DNA of 64,000 bases from Termitomyces sp. T153 (lineage: Eukaryota > Basidiomycota > Agaricomycetes > Agaricales > Lyophyllaceae): the NCBI GenBank assembly GCA_018296165.2, contig JACKQL020000002.1, positions 2,294,001 to 2,358,000 on the forward strand, written 5' to 3'. Of the stretch, positions 56,019 to 64,000 are shown one piece after another. Both the position numbers and the translations under genes were made by a program. Each line of letters begins with the position of its first letter. Position 1 is the first letter of the stretch. The notes under the pieces are model-generated. The model saw only the letters and a list, made by a program, of their open reading frames with translations. It ran no database searches and was not told the origin of the DNA.

Positions 56019-58738
56019 GCAAATTGCATGAGTAATTGCCATATATTCTGCTTCAGCTGATGATAATGTGACTGTCTTCTGTTTGACCAAAGACCCAGAT
56101 ACCAGACTCAAATAGAAAAAGAATGCATATCCTGATACACTCCAATGCATAGTAGTGTCAGAGGCCCAATCTGCATCCATGACCCCAAAATCAGCAGGTA
56201 GTATTAACTGAGCTGGTGGATTAGTTGCAGGCCATGAAAAATTATACTCTAGAGCAAAATCTTGTGTTCCAGAGATATAATGGAGGACCCTCTTAGTGAC
56301 AAGAAGATGTGCTTGAGTTGGGTTTGCATCAAAGTGGCCTAGTGACATTGCTGTGAATGCCAGATCAGGATGTGTACATAGGCTGAGATATAACATTGAT
56401 CTGATGAGACATTGGTAATGAACCTTGATTTCATCATCAGGTACATCTAGAATGGCATTTGAAGGAGGATCTGAAAGTTCATGAAGATTGATGTTTAGCA
56501 GAAGAGAGAGTGGAGCAGCATCAATCAAATTGTATGTGTTCAAGAGATCCAGTATAAAGCCTTACTGTGATAGCCAGAGTTTTTGTTTGGATCAGTCACA
56601 ATCTATTCATATGCCTAAGTATAAGGTTGTTGGCCCTGAGTCTTTGACTTTGAAATGTTTGTTCAGCTCCAGAATAATCTAGTTGTATAAAGGTATTGAG
56701 TTTGTTGCATTTAGTCCATCATCAACATGGATGCATATAATGATGAACAGGTCAGTTCCATCAGGAAGAGAGGAAATGGAGGAATGAGGAGGGGATGAGA
56801 ATTGTCCAAAGAAAACACTGTGATTAATGTTGCAATGAGTTAAACCTAGAGATTCTAATTGTTCATGCAGCACAGCATACCATTTGTGTGATGCTTGCCT
56901 AAGTCCATATAATGCTTGTAGTGCATATTCACCTTTTTAGGATCTGTATTGGGAAATCCTGGTACTTGCTTCAGATATATCTCATGTGTCAAAGGTGCAT
57001 TAAAAAATGCTGTCTTCACATTGAAAGAGAATAGTTCAAAATTGTGGAGTGCTGCATAAGCTAGGGTTATACAAATACTCATCATTTTAGCAACAGGAGC
57101 ATAGGTGGATTCATAGTCTTCCAGTCATTGATTGAAATCTTGTGCAACTAGGTGTGCTTTTTCCTTTCCTTGAATAATTGAACTATCTCAATTGTATTTG
57201 TAAGCATAAACCCATTGAATGCCAATTGCCTTCTGGCCAGGTGGTAGGTCCATAGATGTGAAAACATTTTGAACCTTAAGACTCTCAATTTCATGTTTCA
57301 TGGCCACTTTCCATACATCAGCATCACTCCAATGCATGGCTTCATAATAATTTTCTGGCACTTTGGATAAATTGTAAGTTTGAAGAGTCTTAAATCAAAG
57401 TGGGTCTGGACCATAAGTCATATAGGCCTTGATTTCTGCAAGAATAGGTTCTTCAAGGGAAGTAAGATCATTGAGTGGATCAGACAGTGTTGTAGTGGTA
57501 AAAAGAGCATGCATATCAAGGATTGCAGATAACTCTTGATGAAGTTCTAGACATGCAAGTCAATTTGAGCAAAGACATGTGATGTGTTCATTGCATTTAG
57601 TGATTTCTTCAAGAAATGATTGACCTGTAAGGGCTTGTTTGATGATTCTTTTTAGATGATTCTGGATGGATTTAGGAGATACAATTGTTGGATTATATGA
57701 GGAAGGGGGAATGATGTTGGTTTGAGGTTTGTTGGCAGATAAATTTTGAGGATTGGTGAGAAATGGTTCTTGAATAGATGAAGATATGATCAAAGATGTT
57801 GATTGAAGATGAGGAGGGGGGGAAGGAGAGGAAATGGATGATGAAGAAGTAGCAATACAAGGAGGTGATTGTGATCTTGCTCTAGTCAAATGAGGCTTAA
57901 GTTGACCTCAGACATTTTCATTGAAGATGACATCTCTCAAAAAATAATACTGGCCATTCAAGTCATTAGTATGCCAACCAATACAATTTTCATCATATCC
58001 AATGAAAATTGCTTCAAAGCACCTGGTTGAAAATTGCTTCAAAGCACCTGGTTACACCTTTTCTACAAGTTTTATGAGGGTCAAACACAAAACATTGGCT
58101 ACCCCATACTTGCAGGTGTGATAAGTCAGGTTTCATGTCATCCATGACTTCATTAGGTGTTGTAAGTGCAGGCAGTGTTGATGTTGATAGGCAATTCTGC
58201 AAATATTGTGCTGTAAGTATAGCATCACCTAAGAATGATAGAGGTAGACCTGACTCAGCCATAAGAGTTTGGGCTGTTTCTTCAATAGTTCTAATGTAAC
58301 ATTCAGCTTTACCATTTTGCTGGTGGGCATACACAGCAGTAGATTGAACAACAATTCCCCTATTATCAAGAAAATCACATAAGGAACCCTAAATGAATTC
58401 TTTGGCACCACTGCAACAAACTGCTCAAAATTTATTCTCAGACTTTAATTCCCATTGAGCAGTAGTGACTTTGAAATGCTGACAAGCTTGATTCCTCATT
58501 GCAAGCAGAGAAGTACTTCCATAATTGAAGAAGTTGTCAAGGATTGAATGGAAATGATGGGTATGTCCATTAGAAAAACACATAGGAAATGGACCACCTG
58601 AGTCCATATGAAATAAGTCACAGACATTTGAAGCCCATCAACCAAGATTGTCATAGGGTCAAGCTGGTTGCTTTCCAATAATGCAAGGAATGCAATGATT
58701 ATCATTAAAATGACCAACATAATCAACCTCAGTTGTGT
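56019..58738 (-). pseudogene. pol: Copia C pol: integrase, RT, RNase H (decayed)
   Basis: Minus strand. Zinc part of integrase near 58735-58670 (HFNDNHCIPCIIGKQ). Integrase core with MDSGGPFPMCFSNGHTHHFH and YAHQQNGKAECYIRTIEETA. A Ser/Pro-rich linker (57889-57560). RT with IQWVYAYKYN, FELFSFNVKTAFFNAPLTHE and the catalytic IHVDDGL intact (near 56730). RNase H from 56543 (DADWASDTTMHWSVSGYAFF, SSAEAEYMAITHAIC) cut at 56019 by LTR-B copy 2. The missing RNase H tail of this family survives at 4028-4178. Several stops. Confidence 0.82.
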
Positions 58739-59855
58739 TAATAAGACTCATTTGTTGCTGAGCACTGTTTTTGGCATTTCTGATTGGACAGAAGCTAACT
58801 ATATTGAACATGACTGGACACAAGTCACAACACTCAGTACATGAGGTCTAGCCCCAAGGTCTGGAATGATGTAGCCTTTGCACAAGATTTTAGCAACCAC
58901 AAGATTAGGTAGATCATGAGCTACATCATGTGGAGTCTGGACTTTGGATCTAGAATGACAAGGCTGAGACCTCTCTTAGCAACAACTGCTAGCAACATTT
59001 CCTGGCAACAACACCACTTTCTCTCCAAAAAGGGATATATTGACAGTCATGTGATTTCTGACTTATCATTTTTCTTGTTGAGCTTACAAACATACTTGAA
59101 CAGCATCTACACTTCAGGTATTGACATCAGAAATGCTCTTTTCTTGTGATTGACAATCTTTATGCATCATATTGACATTGTGTACTTTCACTTGGTTACC
59201 AGACTGACATTCAGTATATATCATAAACACTTTGGCAGATGCCATTGCTGGCAGTGCTACTATTTTCTTTCTAATACTATATCTACAAACAGTACAAATA
59301 CTGACTGTACATAGAGACAAAACAATGAACAGAGTACTGTTCCCCCTTCACTAGCTTTATGCTCTCTAGCTTAAGATTTCTTATTGCTCTCATTTATCAT
59401 TGCCAAGGACTTAGCAACAGTCTTGATGACCTCAATTCCAACTTGGTGTGGTGCCAACTGCAGGTACCTTAGCATTATTTTGGTTTAGTGACTCTAGCAA
59501 CTATGGCTAGCAACTAGTATGTGTTTGTCCCCCAGCCCACTTTGACTTTACTCTCCCCTTTTGTTCCCAACTTCCTTTTAACCACTTAGTTTCCCCCTTC
59601 CTTAGTGACTCTTTTGCCTTCATTCTTTTTTACTTCCTTTACCCAATGACTCTGTTTGTTACTGTCAAGTGACTTAGGCTAGCAATAGCAACACTTTCCA
59701 CTTTTCATTCCACACCCATTAGCTCTTGTTTTCTGGGACGGTTACTGACTAACCCCTATCAACTTTCCTATTGCCAGCTAACCTATCTAGTTGCTAGTGT
59801 TTAGGTCTTCCTTTTTGGTTTCCTGCATGGCACTAGGCAGCATAAGAGCACATCA
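58739..59855 (+). repeat. LTR-B copy 3
   Basis: 1117 bp, TAATAAGACTC (copy 1: TGATAAGACCC) to AAGAGCACATCA. The first base pair TG has become TA, a G-to-A change. Confidence 0.7.
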
Positions 59856-60163
59856 TTTTGCAGCCCACTGCAAGGGACTTTTAAGTAACCATTCTGCCAG
59901 AAACTAGAGCTCAAGCAAAACATTGCTTGGAAACCTTTAGCAAACTCTAGCTTTATTCTCTATTGACTCCTCAAAACTCACCACCAACTACCCAGCCTTG
60001 ACCTCTTGCCAACAAACTTGAAACCACAAGGAACCTCTGTGATGTTAGCAAAATCCTTGCTGACTTTCCTGGCACATTTATAGAAAGCTTTCTTGACCCA
60101 CCACTCTCACTATTAACTCCTACAAACTCTATCTTCTTTCCAGAAGCACACTCTATCCCCTCA
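59856..60163 (+). other. Leader of the LTR-B element
   Basis: Starts TTTTGCAGCCCACTGCAAGG. No TGG-start primer site at the LTR edge. It contains short frames (PLTINSYKL) that may be an N-terminal gag extension. Confidence 0.35.
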
Positions 60164-60493
60164 TTGCCAATCAACTCACAGAACCCCATTCCAATGCTAA
60201 TACCAACAATTGCTAATATGAATAATGACTCTGCTGCATGGCATGCTCAAATGCTGCTGTGCAACAACACCACTGCACCTAAGTGGGATGAGAGTCACCC
60301 CAGGGAACTTCCCCAATACTTCAAGGAACTGGAATACCTTTTTGCTGACTGTAGTATTGCTGATGATACCCAGAAGAAGGAATATGTAGCTCACTACATC
60401 TCTTACAATATGGCAGAAACTTGGCTTGGCTTATCAGAATTTGGCAACAAGTGCATGGAAATCAAATGTGCCCTGTGGCCCAGCCTTCTATGA
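60164..60493 (+). pseudogene. gag: Gag of the LTR-B element (5' part)
   Basis: 110 residues: APKWDESHPRELPQYFKELE, YLFADCSIADDTQKKEYVAH, YISYNMAETWLGLSEFGN. This matches the pattern of retrotransposon gag proteins common in mushroom Ty3-type elements (P.FD..HPR.L..YF.ELE.L...C.I.D...KK). Cut by the junction with copia C at about 60488. Confidence 0.65.
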
Positions 60494-61904
60494 AGAACCA
60501 ACTTCATTCCAGAGGGGTACATAGGATTGGAGAGATGGTATTCTATCCATAAACTTCTGTATCTTCTCATACTGGGAGAAATCTGAATCAGATTTTGCTA
60601 ATTTGTTGATGGCAATACACCATTCTTGAACATAGGCTGGAATCACTGTAGGAACACATACAAGATGGAATATGGAATCTTTGATCTTCCAAGCTGCCAC
60701 TGCACTCCCTGCACAATAGTGATCATGAAGCCAAGATAGAACATCACAAGCAGTTTGTGTGGGAAAATTATATGGTCTACTACATGTAGGAGGCAAACAG
60801 CCAAGAATTTCCATTGAAAGCTTTCCAGTGAGTACATATGTGCAATACCCACTCATCAATGGTGTTGTGTGGTGGGTATGGTGGAGAAACAACCACCTTG
60901 CATGTGGCATCATATGGAGCACCAGGAGGAGGAAGTGGGCATACATGCCCAATAAGACCCAGGTGATTAATGAGAGCCATTGCAGGAGTATGCCAGGGAC
61001 CCCAATTTGCAGGTCCAGTCAAGTGAGGTATTGTAGTTTAAAGGGGAAGTTTATTACTATCAGAAGAAGAATCATCAAGATGAGGAATGGGATTTGGAGG
61101 TTGATAATAATTGTTAAGGAAAATATTACAATTGGGAAAGTCTGCATGATGTAAATTGGCTGCAAGAGCCTGATGAGGAACATAAGAAGGATTATGTATA
61201 ACATTTGGTGCTCAAGGCAGAACATAAGGAGGATTATGCACAACAGGAGGGGCCTGTGGTTCAAAACAAAAAAGAGGATTAGGAAGAATTGGAGGTGTAC
61301 CCACAGGAGTAGTGTGACAAGGAGGATTAATAAAAGGAGAAGGAGGAACAAATACAGAAGGCGGATGAGAAAAATGTAGAGGAGCTGGTGAAGGAGGAGT
61401 ATGATTATCATGTAAGAAAGGAGAACAAGGAAGGCTTAAATTTGCATCATATGGACGACAATGAAAAGGTGTATGAAAACCATGATCAAGAACAGGAACA
61501 AAATCTAAATGAGAAGGAGGGTGAACTGGAGCCAAATCAGGATGAACTGGTTTTGGCAGTGGTTGGGGTGGAAGAATTGGAACAGGAGTAAAAAGAGGGT
61601 GTGTATTGGTATGAACAGAAGGAATTGGAGTCGGAGTATCTAAAGTATGAGGAAAAGAAGAGGAAGAAAAAGATGGCAGAAAACCTGAACAATGACGAGA
61701 AGGTTTAGAAACTTGATTATATGCACCTGAAACTAAGGTAGTTCACATAGTAGGAGCAGAAGGAAAGAAATGAGGTGGTGGATCATGATGTGGAAATGCG
61801 AACTGAGCAGCATTACTCTGCTGTGCAACCCAAGGGGCCGAGCCTGATGTTACCTGGGGAGCCTGAGAAAATGAAGCTGAACAAGGACCAAATGGGTCAG
61901 CCAT
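60488..61904 (-). pseudogene. gag: Copia C gag
   Basis: ATG at 61904 (MADPFGPCSASFSQAPQVTS), 130 bases after the primer site. A long Pro/His-rich N-terminal region (PVHPPSHLDFVPVLDHGFHT, PPSPFINPPCHTTPVG). Then the copia gag core: LTGPANWGPWHTPAMALINH, SWLHDHYCAGSAVAAWKIKD and IAINKLAKSDSDFSQYEKIQ. Two to three stops or frameshifts. Cut at 60488 by the LTR-B element; the zinc knuckle and protease are missing. Confidence 0.75.
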
Positions 61905-62064
61905 TGCCAAAGCAAGCGCCTATAAAGACCTATGATCAAGAGGATCAATAAACGATTGTGGTATGCAGAGGCAAAAATTGATAGCAAGACCCTAAAGATG
62001 CAAAAGAGAGCAAGGAGTGAGTCTTTCAGTGGCTCAGGATGGTACTCGGTGATCCAAAAAGGAT

Positions 62065-62074
62065 GCCCATAACC
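62065..62074 (-). promoter_or_regulatory. Copia C primer-binding site, half-tRNA(iMet) type
   Basis: Sense strand GGTTATGGGC directly after the LTR end GCCGGCA. Same anticodon-loop site as copia A, although the LTRs of the two families are unrelated. Confidence 0.75.
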
Positions 62075-62364
62075 TGCCGGCCCAGAACTGAAGCCACTAG
62101 TGGTGACGATAAAAGACGAAGACCTCAGCGTCAACCACGATGGGAGAAACAGACTATATTTTGTACCTAGTAGTGACGATAAAAGACGAACTACATAATA
62201 TGCGTGAGTTATGAAAATGAAACTAGTGGACAACTTGACTTACGACCTCAGCGTCAACCACGATGGGAGAAACAGACCGAGGAGGTAAGTCGAGTCCAAC
62301 GCGACTGTATCTAAGTGATTACTAATCGTGCCAAAAGAGGAAGGTGAAGTCTACCAGTCTAACA
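62075..62364 (-). repeat. Copia C 5' LTR
   Basis: 290 bp, sense TGTTAGACTGG to GGGCCGGCA. CpG-rich. Contains an interleaved A-B-A-B repeat: A at 62097-62119 and 62167-62189 (CTAGT.GTGACGATAAAAGAC), B at 62121-62153 and 62244-62276 (GACCTCAGCGTCAACCACGA and 13 more identical bases). It matches the truncated LTR at 4216-4416. Confidence 0.85.
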
Positions 62365-62716
62365 GCAACTGCGTAGTATTTTCTGTCGAATTTTGGTCCA
62401 AAGGTAAAGATATGGATCTCAGAGTCAAGGGGCTTCAACTTATGTAGAACTTCTTTGAGTCCAACGATTTGAGTCCAACGATCACGGGCACGTGAGAACG
62501 TGTTTTGGTCAAGTCACGTAAATTCGCGCCGAAATTCGGTCCGTCAGTTATTCATTTCATAACAATCGACAATCTGATGAATATAAATATTGCCCAGATA
62601 CGTGCTTTCTTACGAAGATGTTAATGTTGTAGTGTGGATCACGACAAGGCGGTCGGAAAGTTCGTACCGCGTGTTCCACTTTGCAACGATATCAACACAG
62701 TTTCCAGGGCTCCCAA
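62365..62716 (+). promoter_or_regulatory. Upstream region of the second PIF1-like gene
   Basis: CpG-rich, 352 bases between the copia C LTR and the ATG. TTGAGTCCAACGA occurs twice (62455-62467, 62469-62481). An E-box CACGTG lies at 62489-62494, an E2F/MBF-like TTCGCGCC at 62523-62530, and TATAAATA at 62582-62589, 135 bases before the ATG. Regulatory meaning is inferred from the motifs only. Confidence 0.5.
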
Positions 62717-64000
62717 ATGCTTCTTACTCCTCCGACTACACCCAACCGCTCGAGCTCCTCGCCTCGTCGAAGATATCCGAACTCCTCTCGTTTATGGCAG
62801 GATTATCGGCAACTCGTGGATGTCAGTGTCCAAACTTCACCATCGCACCCATCGCGGTCTCAAATTACACCTACACGTCCCAGTCATGTGGATTATCCTC
62901 AGGCCGCGCCTCAACGATCCAATCTTTCGCCGACCTCGCCTCATGTATTGCTCTCTGAAGAACAGAAACACGTCATAGAACTCGTCAAATCTGAGAAGAG
63001 CCTTTTCTTCACTGGTGCTGCTGGTTAGCCGTGTTACACAATTTAAATAGATACTGAAGAGGAATTTGCCAATCTTTTCTAGGCACTGGAAAATCCGTCC
63101 TACTTCGGAAAATCATCAAGGAGCTCAGAGATCTATGGGGTACCGAAGCCGTGGCAGTTACTGCAACTACGGGCATTGCTGGTGTCAATATCGGGGGCTC
63201 GACAGTTCACTCCTTTGCGGGTATTGGACTGGGAAAGGAGAAAGCAGAGGTGCTTGCTGAAGTAATAATCAAATCTTCTCGCCTCAAGGATCGATGGAAC
63301 AAAACGCGGGTACTAGTCATTGACGAAAGTGAGTAACCTTGATGCTCGCCAGAGGATGCGGATCATCTGAAGGATTTCAAGTAAGTATGATGGATGGGCA
63401 ACTATTTGACAAGCTAGTAAGTGTTGTTCTTTCGACAAGTATCCTTTTGTTCCTCAGCATACTGTGTAGGAGTACGTCGCTCGTGTGGTGCGAGGCAATA
63501 ACAAACCTTTTGGAGGAATTCAGGTGCGACTGTTTTACGCTCTGAAGTTCTTGCCTGACTACTCCACTAGTTAGTTCTTTCGGGGGATTTTTTTCAGCTC
63601 CCTCCTGTGCCTGAGCAAAGCCACAACTATCGTATGACCTCAACTTGCGCCTTTGATGCCAGAACATGGTCACAATGTATTTTACAAACTGTCCACCTCA
63701 CTAACGTCTTCCGACAGAAAGATAACAGTGAGTCAATTGCTAAGTTCGTTAATAAAACTCATTTTGTGTTGTAGCTTTCGTTGAGCTCCTGTCTTCAATG
63801 CGTGTTGGCAACCTGACTCGCAAACATATCGATATTCTAAGGTGTTTATCACGACCCGTGGTCTACAATGACGGGATTGAATCAAGTGAAATGTATGTTC
63901 CTGAACTTTTTCATGCATGATCAGCTCTATCATAGATTTCTATGTCAGATTTCCGCTGCGGAAAGAGGTGGAGAGCTGTAACAATGCTCGCTTGAATGCT
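62717..64000 (+). CDS. PIF1-like DNA helicase, second copy (5' part, runs off window)
   Basis: Exons 62717-63023, 63083-63328, 63382-63416, 63470-63523, 63571-63727, 63775-63892, 63949 onward; all GT..AG and in phase, no stops. The N-terminus is Ser/Pro-rich (MLLTPPTTPNRSSSSPRRRY) with no hybrid-binding domain seen. Walker A GAAGTGKS, TATTGIAGVNIGGSTVHSFA, LVIDEISMMDG, LSGDFFQLPPV, LTNVFRQKDN, SSEIFPLRKEVESCN. Six introns sit at the same codons as in the gene at 10470, so the two are paralogues. PIF1-type 5'-3' helicase acting on DNA; motifs IV-VI lie beyond the window. The ATG was chosen as the first in frame; an upstream start with extra introns cannot be excluded. Confidence 0.85.

Larger units (their letters stand above)
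58739..60487 (+). mobile_element. LTR-B retrotransposon, 5' part
   Basis: A full LTR-B (58739-59855), about 300 bases of leader, then a gag open frame. It interrupts copia C, whose gag resumes at about 60488 on the other strand. No right LTR, pol or target duplication is visible, so this is a truncated copy. Sense is + from the TATA-like ACAGTACAAATACTG in the LTR and the gag direction. Confidence 0.6.

Noticed and set aside
19224..59855. LTR-B start at TGATGTAGCC (19224, 58867)
   Set aside because: Copies 1 and 3 stay homologous for about 130 bases further left, so the boundary was moved to TGATAAG/TAATAAG (19090, 58739).
61173..61591. + strand Arg/Glu-rich frames near 61.2-61.6 kb
   Set aside because: They are opposite the Pro/His-rich copia C gag and follow from its codon pattern.
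62590..62716. Hybrid-binding domain or extra exons upstream of the second PIF1-like gene
   Set aside because: No YYAV.GR..GIY.TW-like sequence in any frame; only short frames are present.

Overview
The window is a filamentous fungal nuclear locus, most likely from an Agaricomycete basidiomycete with a transposon-rich genome. Reasons: host genes cut by many 47-64 nt GT..AG introns, a SYLF-SH3 (Ysc84-type) gene, PIF1-like helicase genes, and mushroom-type Ty1/copia, chromovirus, DIRS-like and Tc1 elements. No rRNA, tRNA or CRISPR was found.

Layout. 1-4027: a duplicated, CpG-free repeat (R1) flanks a 59-bp tandem array that was hit by a solo chromovirus LTR. 4028-9561: a 3' fragment of copia family C, then copia A with both LTRs. 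9562-10209: half of a Tc1 transposase. 10470-14989: a small CpG-rich gene island with two intact convergent genes, a 15-exon PIF1-like helicase carrying an RNA-DNA-hybrid-binding (viroplasmin-like) N-terminus and a SIM-like tail, and an 8-exon SYLF-SH3 gene. 15197-62364: a 47-kb block of nested retroelements. It holds a DIRS-like tyrosine-recombinase element split by an LTR-B element and by chromovirus E1 (complete, TSD CCTGA). Next come four chromovirus layers: E5, hit by E4, hit by E3, hit by the complete E2 (TSD GGTGG). Last is copia C (minus strand), broken by LTR-B elements. 62717-64000: the 5' part of a second PIF1-like gene sharing intron positions with the first.

The chromoviruses are the most unusual part. 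They read on the minus strand: LTR, gag, tandem retropepsins, RT, RNase H, integrase, chromodomain, LTR. The putative primer-binding site abuts the 5' LTR and is the reverse complement of the predicted mRNA 5' end, which is the Tf1/sushi self-priming arrangement. Between pol and the 3' LTR every copy with that region has a spliced gene on the opposite strand, encoding a six-cysteine protein with Zn2Cys6 spacing and a conserved C-terminus.

Sequence decay is almost all C-to-T/G-to-A and concentrated at CpG. It follows nesting depth (inner copies keep CpG, outer copies lack it) and changes sharply near the gene islands, which fits cytosine methylation of repeats. All retroelement genes are broken by stops or catalytic changes; the three host genes read cleanly. 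Splice models are read from sequence and are not transcript-supported.
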